Of a DNA stretch of 64,000 nucleotides, positions 23,083 to 32,051 are shown one piece after another. Both the position numbers and the translations under genes were made by a program. Source of the DNA: Hepsetus odoe (Eukaryota > Chordata > Actinopteri > Characiformes > Hepsetidae); assembly GCA_017165825.1 (NCBI GenBank), contig CM029370.1, positions 27,137,459 through 27,201,458 on the forward strand, written 5' to 3'. How positions within the stretch are numbered: position 1 is the stretch's first letter; every line of letters begins with the position of its first letter. The notes beneath the pieces are model-generated. The model was given only the letters and a program-made list of their open reading frames with translations. It was not told where the DNA came from and ran no database searches.

Positions 23083-23226
23083 CTGTCAGTCAGTCAATTT
23101 CTGTGCCACTTGTCCTAATCAGGGTCGTGGGAGGGGGGGGGGGGGGGGGGTGCTGGAGTCCATCCCAACTCACACAAGGCGATGGATGGGGACACGCCCT
23201 GGACAGGTTGCCAGCCTATCGCAGGG
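23083..23226 (-). mobile_element. LINE-type tail of SINE-C with an expanded G-run
   Basis: The plus strand has GTGCCACTTGTCCTAATCAG, GGTGCTGGAGTCCATCCCAA, CACGCCCTGGACAGGTTGCC and AGCCTATCGCAGGG, the reverse of the family tail. The usual short G stretch has become 18 Gs at 23133-23150. Confidence 0.85.
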
Positions 23227-23259
23227 AAATAAATAAATAAATAAATAAATAAATAAAAA
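23227..23259. repeat. (AAAT)n microsatellite
   Basis: About seven AAAT units directly at the inner edge of the SINE-C tail fragment. Confidence 0.93.
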
Positions 23260-23769
23260 TAAAGGGATACATGTTTTCAGATTAAGAGCACTGTAGAAGA
23301 TTAAATAATGACTTAGAAAGCTTCAACATTTCAAAACTATGGGCCTTATATATTTAAATGCCTTGAAAATATATAAGGAAAAAATATTAGGAGATAATAT
23401 AAGGAAATAAAAGCTATTTTTCTGTGAGCTACTGTTTCTTAAGGTCAGACAGGCTGGCCCAAAACAATCCTATAATCGTATATAATTCAATATTTTGTTG
23501 TTTTAAACTAATTTACTTTGTAAATATACTAAAAAAAAAATTAAATATCAATCTTAATACAACATAAGAATTAGTGGAAATTTCCTAAATGGGAACAGTT
23601 GATCAGGAACAGCCAAAAGAAGAAGATCATTAGCATTCAGTTCCTTCACTTAATAATTGGTTAAAGTGTCATTCTTCCTGGGAAGGATCTTATAAGCATC
23701 CTAGAACAATTTAAGAGAAGGCTGGAAGAGGAGTATTGGTGCTTGAGAGGTAATCTCATGTGCTCTGAC
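23260..23769. other. AT-rich non-coding DNA, possibly the outer part of the Tc1 relic
   Basis: No gene. The right part (from about 23590) may already belong to the degraded transposon that follows. Confidence 0.35.
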
Positions 23770-24703
23770 AATTTACTCTAGAAATAAAACTTTCCTAAAG
23801 TCACCCCTTACTGTTTTTGGTTGTATGCTTTTGGTCTGGTCTTTTTGTAAACCTTTGTCCTGGCATGAGATCCTAAACACTCTCAAAAAGACTTTCAATC
23901 AGGATTGATCCCACACAAATATGCTGCCACCACCATGTTTGCCTGCTGAGATGGTAATGCTTAGGGCTTGGTAATGCTTAGGGCTTGGTTTCCTCCCCAC
24001 ATGCTATTGTAGTTAATTCTGTCTCATTAGACCAGAGGTTTTTGCTTCAGCATCTGAGAGTTGTTTGGCTCTTCCTGCAGGCCATGTTTATCATTAATGA
24101 ATGATTGGTGGAGTGTTGCACCGAGGGTTGCCCTTGGCAAGGTTCTATAAGGATCTCCATAAAGGAGCTCCAAAACTCATTCTTAGTGACCATTGCAAGC
24201 TTAGTCACCTATCTGACCAATCCTTTGCCTGCCCAGTTATTCAGTTTGTCCACAATCCTTGGTACAATCTCTGTCTCACAGGTCTAAAGAAACCTCTCTC
24301 AACCTCACAGCTTGGCTTTCACTCTGAAATCCACCAGAAACTGTCTGACTTTATACAGAGATGTGTGTTTCTTAATTATGTCCAATGGATTGAATTTGGC
24401 ACAAGTGGACCCCAATCAAGTTGAAGAAGCATCTCAAGGACCATTGATAGAAGTTGCATGCACCGGAGCTCTATCACAACAGTCACAACAAAGGTTCTGA
24501 ACACTCATGGAAATATGTTTGAGTCTTTTATTTTTAATAAATTAACAAACACTCCATATACCCTGTCTCTCTTTGTCATGATATATTCTGCATAGACAGA
24601 TGTGGGAAAAAGTGAACCAAAATTCAGTTTAAGATGAGTCTGAAACAAAAAAAAGTGGAAAACATGAAAAGGCTTGGAAGTTTTTATGCGCTCTGTAATT
24701 AAA
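23770..24703 (-). pseudogene. Tc1-like transposase relic, N-terminal half
   Basis: Read on the minus strand the order of a fish Tc1 element is kept: a terminal region near 24700, the leader, an N-terminal DNA-binding segment about 24290-24150, and a decayed WSDET motif of the catalytic core now reading WSNET (24011-24034), with the Asp position changed to Asn. Stops and frameshifts are frequent and no C-terminal half follows. A 17-bp tandem duplication (GGTAATGCTTAGGGCTT) at 23953-23987 arose inside it. It is inactive. The family match rests on recall of fish Tc1 layouts. Confidence 0.65.
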
Positions 24704-24779
24704 ACATTAAAACAAAAATGTTTGGAGAAATTACTTGCCATTTATCTACTAGATATTGGATCAAAATCTGACATTTTGA

Positions 24780-25228
24780 TCTTGCTCAACATGATAATCA
24801 TCATCTAATTTGGGCTTTTGTTAAAATCAAAGGCAAAGTGAATTCCATGACGTACCAATAAATTGTAGCCCAACATCTGCCTGCTTCTGCTAGAAGACTA
24901 AACCGGATCATAGGTGGACCTTTGAGCAAGATAATGACTCCAAAGACACATCACAACTCACGTAGAAAGGATTGGGAGAACACAAAATCACATTTTTCCT
25001 CTCAGTTTCAGATTTGAACCCAAATAGAAAACCTGTGAAAAAGCCAGACCACAAAAGAAGACCTAAGAGCTGAAATTACCCCCAGGGAGCGCTTCACCAT
25101 TAATTTTTTTAGTCTATGTTTTCAGAAATGTGTCACTAAATAAAGATTTCTAGTTCCAGAACTCGGAGTAAAATGCATTCGGGCTAATTTTCATGAAGGT
25201 TGTCAATCATTTTGAAGGCGACTGTACC
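24780..25228 (+). pseudogene. Tc1-like transposase relic, C-terminal half
   Basis: In the plus frame the catalytic QDND motif survives (about 24927-24938, FEQDNDSKDTSQ). Near 25013 DLNPNRKPV stands where Tc1 transposases have DLNPIENLW. Stops and frameshifts interrupt the frame. The right end near 25200-25228 (GGTTGTCAATCATTTTGAAG) may be a terminal repeat. It lies in opposite orientation to the N-terminal relic next to it, so the two come from different elements or from an inversion. Confidence 0.68.
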
Positions 25229-26646
25229 TGTGAATGACTGAGGTAGGCTGTTGAGGAACTGAAGAGCTGCTAATTGCCAGCTACCCGAGGTAGTTATTTA
25301 AGGGTTTAAATTTTGCTGCAAATGCAAATGATGAATTAACTTCAGTTCCCAGCCACTTGATCCAAAAGGTAAGAAAAAAAGGGTTTGGAGTTATTGTGGG
25401 AATAGAAAGGAATCTCAGGCAAACAAACACGTCTGCGGTATTAGTATGTGAGGCGCCTGGTGCTGAAGTGTTTTGTGCATTCCTGCGGATGGCAGGAGAA
25501 GAGTGGTGGGGTTCCTGGCAGGACTCAGGTCGTGGAAAATGTTCCCGGGTGGTGGTTCTGGTTCAGCCTGAATGTTTGCTGGAGGGAGTTGTCCCAGAAG
25601 ACACCCAGCATGCACCTGGAGGGCCTGCTCGAGGCTGGGGAGGAGAAACGGCTGCTGGACCTGCCTGGCCCTCTGGGAGGTCTGGGTGCCAAGGGCTGTT
25701 ATTACGTTTTAGGACTAGTCTTTGTGGACAGATTTATCGACTTCGGCGAGGATTTCTCTCCCTGGTGCCAAGTTAAGCCACAGCATAATTAGCAAACCGC
25801 AGTGGAATGTGTTTGATGTTGGCTATTACAATAGCCTCTTAGATAGATGCCTGGGCATGCTCTGGTACTGTCCATGCATGCACACAGAGCATGACCTCAA
25901 GCTGTACAAACGCAGAAGGCTCCCATACACACGCGCACACACACACTCACAGCCCCCAACATACACACACACAGGCGTGCAGAAAGGACAATTACTCCCA
26001 TTAAAGGGGCCCAGATGCTTCCTTGATTAAATTTGACCACACAAACACAAATGAAAGCAAATGGGTACGCGAGAAGGCTTCCCTGAGCATATGTTCAGCG
26101 GCTTGCTCCAAGCACACAAGGGTGAGAAAGAGAAAGAGAGAGAGATGGAGTAGAGGGAGTTGGGGGGGGGGTGGTAATTGAATTCACAGCTGAATCCATA
26201 CTGGACAAATTTTGCACATTTATACCAAAGCCATGATCTTTACAGAAACAGCAGGGAATGGTTGACACCATGATCTGTAGTCTCAGTGTGTTTTCTCTCT
26301 TCTCTGTACATTCTCACTCTCTCTCTGTCTCAGTGTGGGTGTTTGTGAGAGAGAGCTACGTACCAGCAACTCTCGTCTGTGCCACACCCCACTCTGTGGA
26401 TCACAGGAGGAGTGACAGCTCCTGAAATGCAGCCATCTCTCTTCATTCTGTCACAACACAACCTTGCTGGGCAAAGAAAACACTGGCTTCAGCTGTCGCA
26501 CACTTTGTTCACATGGCTGCTAAACTGAGGCCCGGACTTTGAGCTCGTGGTGGGCACAAGTGTGACCTGGTAAAAATGTAAGACATTTAGTCTAATGCTG
26601 CATTTTTATGTTAGGGGTAGATGAACATCGGGAAACTGGATGTTTG
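25229..26646. other. Non-coding DNA with an unrecognised 139-residue frame
   Basis: A plus-strand frame at 25357-25776 and another at 25448-25792 overlap in different phases. Neither shows a known domain, and 25680-25870 is better read as mixed regulatory-type sequence. An octamer sits at 25322-25329. A CA-rich patch lies at 25927-25975 and GA/TC patches at 26125-26145 and 26315-26355. Confidence 0.35.
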
Positions 26647-26834
26647 AATTCAACCTCTGCATTTCACCCACGCACACCATGCAGCAGGGGGCAGCTATTT
26701 AAAGTGCCCAGGGAGCAGTGTTGGGGATGGGACCTTGCTCAAGGGTAACTCAGGGCAAACTACTGGTCTGGGATTCGAACCCATGACCTGTCGGTCCTGG
26801 GGCCAACTACCAAACCACTAGGTTGCCTCTGACC
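26647..26834 (-). mobile_element. SINE-A copy lacking its tail end
   Basis: The plus strand reads CAACCTCTGCATTTCACCCA, GCCCAGGGAGCAGTGTTGGG, CCTTGCTCAAGGGTAACTCA, GGGATTCGAACCCATGACC and CAAACCACTAGGTTGCCTC. The B-box is intact. The GAAAGTGAAAGTGAC end is missing. Confidence 0.88.
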
Positions 26835-27359
26835 CATACTTTGGCCACTGGTGCCAGTGGTGGAATAATTTTTTTTAACACTGGCATTTTTACAATCACA
26901 TTTGGTGTCTTGGTCTAAGGCCGGAAACATGTTTAAAAATACCTGAATTCAGACACACTGACTCATTAAAAATGACACAATCCAAGCTTTTTGGATTTGG
27001 ATCAAGTTTGGATCAAACTTATGATGAATTGTCCCAGCCATGATGATAACCGTACATACTGTATATAGACATTAGACTCTTATACAATGCAGTTTGGGGT
27101 TGAACCATTCTACTGATGTAGGCAAACTTGGTTTTAGGAATTTGTCCCGAGGGCTCCTACAGGTGTGCTGTGGCCCAGTCTGTTGGTTGTAGGGCAGTGA
27201 CATGAATATGCAGGTGTTTAGTGATAGTATTTGATCTGTTTCATGCCTCTTGCTAACCACAGTGGAATGAAGAATGTCCTGCCCGTAAAATGTCAGTACT
27301 TCAGATTATTTCCATCTAGAGAGACATGGTTTAATCTCAATTAAACAATTAAGAAAGTT
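26835..27359. other. Non-coding DNA
   Basis: No gene or repeat was recognised before the target duplication of the next SINE. Confidence 0.4.
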
Positions 27360-27372
27360 TGCAGGTTATAAA

Positions 27373-27629
27373 GGGTGGCCTAGTGGTCAGGGCGTCGGCC
27401 ACGTGATCGGAGGATCGGGGGTTCGAACCCCTTCCCAATGGGTTGCCCTGAGGTACCCTTGAGCAAGGTGCCGTCCCTGTCCCGCTCCACCCTGCGATGG
27501 GCTGGCGACCTGTCCAGGGTGCATCCCTTGCCTGTGTCCGTCCTCGCCCTGTGTGTGCTTGGACACCAGCACTCCCCCGCGACCCTGTTTGGGACAAGCA
27601 GCAGAAAATGGATGGATGGATGGATAGAT
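27373..27629 (+). mobile_element. Chimeric SINE: SINE-A head with LINE-type SINE-C tail, intact target duplication
   Basis: The first part is a SINE-A head (GGGTGGCCTAGTGGTCAGGG, B-box GGGGGTTCGAACCCC, then GGTTGCCCTGAGGTACCCTT and GAGCAAGGTGCCGTCCC). From about 27490 it switches to a C-type tail (CCCTGCGATGGGCTGGCGAC, CTGTCCAGGGTGCAT, CCCGCGACCCTG, ATGGATGGATGG). The 12-mer GCAGGTTATAAA stands at 27361-27372 and again at 27630-27641, so the whole chimera was inserted as one unit by target-primed reverse transcription. Both pol III boxes are intact and the duplication is perfect, which suggests a fairly young insertion. Confidence 0.92.
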
Positions 27630-27889
27630 GCAGGTTATAAAACTATTCTTCCTGTTTGATACTCTGTGTAGGTCATAAATCACTTAAAGAATGATGAGTC
27701 CTATAAACAGCTCAGGCTTTCATTCTCCTAAGTGGAAAACCAGCTAACTAGTTCAAAATCTAGCCATGGTGTTAATATCCCACAGCCTTTTCCCTCTGGA
27801 TACAGTTTAGACTCAGTAGCCCAAAGGAGCCACTTAAACACTAATTCAAATATCAGCATACACCCACGCCTCATTGCTGCATTAACCAG

Positions 27890-28250
27890 CGGAGAAAATA
27901 ACTTTGAACCTAGTGAGCTTTAGAGTCGGGCCTGCGATTGACTTGGAGAGGCAGAATTGAGGCTTTATTCCGATTCTCTTCGCTACAGCTGCAGACCGTT
28001 TGAGGCCATAAGCTCTAAATAAGTCTTCTTCACCCGCACCAGGGCCATATTAATTACCTGGGCCGAGCAGAGGCTTCAGTGTGCCAGGGGGGTTCAGCAG
28101 CTAATGCATCCCATTTGACCGAGGCTGCTCTGGCTAATGCTTCCCTGGAGGGAAGTCTCCCTAATTAATCCACCATTTCCGCTATAGCAGCACCCTTCCC
28201 TCCGAGACCTGGAGGAAGCATGCATGGGGCATGGGTGAGTGATTTAAATT
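27890..28250. promoter_or_regulatory. Candidate CNE with paired TAATTA sites
   Basis: Repeat-free. TAATTA sites lie at 28051-28056 and 28162-28167. Several CTAATGC or CTAATTAATCC cores and GAGGCTGCTCTGGCTAATGC add homeodomain-like sites. No coding frame. Of the tracts in this window it is one of the most like known fish-human conserved enhancers in texture, but this is a judgement by eye. Confidence 0.4.
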
Positions 28251-29024
28251 ACTCACAAACAATGCTCAAATATGGAGGCGGGAGGTTGGTGGGGGTTACG
28301 GCAGAATGAATGCGTCTCGCCAATTTGTGGGATAAGGATACAGGATATCATTAGAGATACAAGTTAATCTGAAAATCTCCCCCAATACCTTTTATTTCTC
28401 TTCTTCTGCCATCTCGATGTGGCAGTGCCGTTGGCTAATGAAGTGTTAACTCTTTCATGGCTCAAAGGCTCCAAAAAATGACAATTTCTGCCATTTAATC
28501 CATTCTCCTCTGGTGATACCTTCAGTTTTCAGTGCTGGTGTTTCAGTCATTTCATATGCAAAGAATCCAAAGAAGTGCAGAGTTGAAGCAAATGCAAGGA
28601 TAGATAAAGCCCAATCCCAGTTCTTATTTTAACCTCTGCCCTTTGATTTTGAACATTATATTTAAAAACCTCTGCTAGGAATTTGGACAGCACTTCAAGA
28701 AGCAGATACGCTATCATCTGTTGGCGATGGCTATAATCTAAATGGTGCAATGTATTTTAGCAGAGCTCACCATCCTCAGCTTCATAAACTTCAGTGAAAA
28801 GCCATCAATGAGCACTGCTTCTGCTCTGTGGCAGACATGCTTGTCTACTAAGATATAGGAGGATCTTCAGGTACCTCGCTCCTGGACATCAGTTAAATTT
28901 AGGGGATCATATGTCATCACAGGGGCCTGAAAATATCAGCTAAATGAATGTAACATTAGCTATGTAGCTTCTGAGGTATGAGCACAGCTAGTGATCACTT
29001 AATGCGCATTCTTTAGGCAGTGAT
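28251..29024. other. Non-coding DNA
   Basis: Mixed to AT-rich, with nothing recognised. Confidence 0.4.
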
Positions 29025-29245
29025 GTGAAAGTGAAAGTGACTATTTGTCATTGAGAGCAAATCAAAAACCTCCAACAAAACCTCTGTGTTTTACCCACAC
29101 ACACTCGTGCAGCAGTAGGGTGTTGTATCCAGTGCCCGGGGAGCAGTGATGGAAACGATACATTTTTCAAGGGTACCTCAGGGCACCCTTGAGGCCCAGG
29201 AGCCCATGATCTTTCAATCCTGGGGCCTAGTTCCAAACCACTAAT
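29025..29245 (-). mobile_element. SINE-A copy, diverged
   Basis: GTGAAAGTGAAAGTGACTAT at the left edge is followed by GTGCCCGGGGAGCAGTGATG, CAAGGGTACCTCAGGGCACC, a decayed B-box region (GGAGCCCATGATC) and CCAAACCACTAATA. Confidence 0.85.
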
Positions 29246-30759
29246 ACTCTTTTCCAGGGTGCCTTTCATTTTAAAGACCATGTAGCTCTAACACTTCTCC
29301 CTGCCCCTCAACAAAAACTGGGACATCTTACTCCTAGCCATGAATGTGCAAGGAGGGGCAGGGACTAGGGGTAAAATGGGACAGGGCCCAAGTCACTCAT
29401 TAATTGCCAATTTTCTTTATACTTTTTAAATGTATCAGTACTTTGCCTACCAATCTGGGCTGCTTCTCCTAGAGCCTACTTACAATAAAGAACAAATAAA
29501 ACTAAGGTACTTTAAACTGGACTCTGAACTGCTCTGAAAAACAAAGTATTTTAGATTGCCTGTTCATCCCACAGCGTTCAGCCCCACCCATTCAAAGGAA
29601 AGTTGACAGGAGTCTTTTGACTTGGACTGATTCCCAGAGTTGCAGTCAGAAAGCAACCAATTGGAAAATAGATCATTTACATATAGCAGTCATAGAGGCA
29701 TTGTGCACAAAAACAACATGTTTTAATCTGCTAGATCCTAAAGAGGCTGGAAACAGGCATTTAGAAAAACCACAAACAAGACGAGTGGACCTCAAGTGAA
29801 AAAAAACAAAACATAAAATTGAAAAAAAAAAGTATTAAATGTGCTGTTTAAGTTGGAGCTGTTTATTGTATCATCCTTTATTTGAGCGACTAGCACTTCA
29901 ACACCTACCCATTTTTTATTACCCATTACAAGTTATAAATGTGTTTTTTCCGTCCTTTTAATAAAACACATACATAACAAATACATAATAAATACAGGAA
30001 AATTAATAATATTGTGGTTAATTCATTTACTAGACTTCAATTAGTCTATAACTAGACAGTCGTGAGTATAATTAACATCGTACGCTTGTAGAAAGACGTT
30101 AAATGAATGTGTTTAGCATGGTCAATACTTTAATCCAGAGTTAAGTGTTATGAACCCCTTCATCCAGCAGAAGTGTATGAGATTGAAGTGCACTGTAAAA
30201 ATGTTGCTGACCACTCCTGTAGCCCAACAGGTGAAAAAAGCAACATGAAAAATGACTTGCAATAACCACGCTTAGATAAGAAAAATAGGGGGGATCCCAT
30301 GGTTTTCAATGAGGCTTTTGTTCCACTGGAGTCTTTTGGCTGCCGTTTTGCAAGTGAACACTCGGTGAAATCCTGCACTCTATTATGCCGGTTTCGTGGC
30401 CTTCATTATATTGTCATTTTGAGTTATCAGTAATGATAGCCAGGAGATTATGAGCGACGTGCTGGTGAAGTGTGCGCAGACTGCCCTGGCTCGCAGCACG
30501 CTCTGGCATGAGGGCCAGGAGCCGCCTGCCAGCGCCTTAATGTGTGTCCGTGTGTCTGGCCAAAGCCCTGAGCTCACTCGGATCGGGGGGGTGGGGGGTG
30601 AGGGGTTCCCCTGCCCACTGTACGAAACTGGAGACGAGTAAAGTCAGATTAAAGTGAATTAAAACTTACTACAACACAAGCAGGGGTCAGTTTGAAGCAC
30701 AGAAACATCTGGAAGCACTTAATCTAATGGCTTGAATGTTGGTGCTTGCTGAATGTGCA
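29246..30759. other. Non-coding DNA
   Basis: AT-rich in 29790-30120. The tract 30380-30640 is mixed to GC-rich and could be regulatory. No gene. Confidence 0.38.
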
Positions 30760-30990
30760 GAGAGGTCCAGATGTAATTGGACAGTGACACATTTTTTGTT
30801 TGTGTTTTGTTTTGGCTTTAAGCTCCAGCAAATTGGATTTGAAATTAAGCAATTACAACAAATTTCAATCCAAAGCCTCGGCTTTAAATGGAATATCTGT
30901 TGGACAAACCATGCAGGAGTCTGTGTTTAATACACAGACCTTTCGTCTTTTCAGTAACTGGACAAATAAACCTGATTGCTGAACCTTTTT
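30760..30990. mobile_element. Probable Tc1-type MITE remnant
   Basis: GTAATTGGACAGTGACACAT, ATTGGATTTGAAATTAAGCA, CGGCTTTAAATGGAATATCT and ACTGGACAAATAAACC follow the order of a widespread fish Tc1-like non-autonomous element with 'TTGGACAGTGACAC' and 'TTGGACAAATTAA' ends. Divergence is high. Confidence 0.5.
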
Positions 30991-31112
30991 TAACTTTTTT
31001 TGGACAAACATTTTGAATGAAGACCAGCTTCTACATCACCAGGGATTCAGGAAAAAAAAAAAAAAACACACTTGCAGCTTTTCATGAAACATGATGCATA
31101 AAGCGATATGAG

Positions 31113-31129
31113 TATATATATATATATAT
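31113..31129. repeat. (AT)n run
   Basis: A short AT dinucleotide run with further TATATAC patches to 31150. Confidence 0.9.
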
Positions 31130-31413
31130 GTACATAGAGTATATATACATAGTGTTTGTAGTTATAGTGTAAGAGATGATGCTTGGCTATATATTTCCAT
31201 TTGGAAATAATGATTATTTTTATTTGTTTGTTTGTTTCATTTTAAAATGAAAACAATTTAAAACTTTTAAAAAATGTAAAATGTCTACACAAGGACAAAT
31301 GGGATGGTGGGATAGAATCCAGTCACCTACATGTAAATATGCAAGGAAATGTTCTGATAATAAGTTTGGTAGTATAAAGCTTGCCTTAATTGTTCTAAAT
31401 CTGCTGTATATGT

Positions 31414-31568
31414 ACACCATGCAGCAGGGGGCAGCTATTCAAAGTGCCCGGGGTGCAGTGATGGTATCTTGCTCAAGGGAACCACAGGGCAACCTACTGG
31501 TGTGGGATTCAAACCCACGACCTTCTGATTCTGGGGCAAACTCCCTAACCAGTAGGCCACCGCTGCCC
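31414..31568 (-). mobile_element. SINE-A copy, partial
   Basis: The plus strand has ACCATGCAGCAGGGGGCAGC, GTGCCCGGGGTGCAGTGATG, CTTGCTCAAGGGAACCACAG, GTGGGATTCAAACCCACGAC and AGTAGGCCACCGCTGCCC. The tail half is missing. An A/T homopolymer spacer (31570-31606) separates it from the next copy. Confidence 0.88.
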
Positions 31569-31606
31569 TTTAAAAAAAAAATTTTTTTTTAATTTAAAAA
31601 AAAAAA

Positions 31607-31858
31607 AAGTGAAAGTGAAAGTGACAACCCTTGTCATTGCGAGGTCAAAGCACAGCACTGTGAGGGAATCAAACCCACAGTCTTCTGATGCAAGGGCAAC
31701 TCCCTAACCACTAACCCATGCAAAATGAACCACAGCAAAATTGGCCCTCTGCATTTAACCCATGCAAACACCGAGCAGCTATGAAAGTACCCGGGGAGCA
31801 GTGACGGGAATGGTACCTTACTCAAGGGTACCTCAGGGCAACCTACTGGGCAGGGAAG
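31607..31858 (-). mobile_element. SINE-A copy with internal rearrangement
   Basis: It starts normally (GTGAAAGTGAAAGTGACAAC, CATTGCGAGGTCAAAGCACA). At about 31659-31711 it then carries a head piece (GTGAGGGAATCAAACCCACA, CTTCTGATGCAAGGGCAACT, CCCTAACCACTA) before the tail resumes at ACCCATGCAAAATGAACCAC. The rest runs to CTCAGGGCAACCTACTGGGC, where a head would normally follow. Head and tail pieces are therefore scrambled. Confidence 0.85.
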
Positions 31859-31957
31859 CTTTTTCAAGCTTTTATACCTAAAATACCCAACCTCTTCAGT
31901 GGGCCACTCTGATTGTAGATACAGCCATCCATCTTTTCATTCGTCCTTCTAACCCTG

Positions 31958-32051
31958 CATCCATGCATCCATCCATCCATCCATCTATCCATCTGAATAG
32001 CTCCTTACAGGGATTGGTGGTTACTGAAGTCTATCCCAGCCCACATTGGAC
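31958..32051 (-). mobile_element. LINE-type tail of SINE-C, isolated
   Basis: ATCCATCCATCCATCCATC is followed by GAAGTCTATCCCAGCCCACA, the reverse of the family tail. Confidence 0.7.

Noticed and set aside
24101..24424. 107-residue plus-strand frame
   Set aside because: It is the antisense of a decayed Tc1 transposase.
25357..25792. Overlapping 139- and 114-residue plus-strand frames
   Set aside because: They use different phases of the same moderately GC-rich DNA, match no domain I know and lack splice or promoter context. An alignment would settle it.
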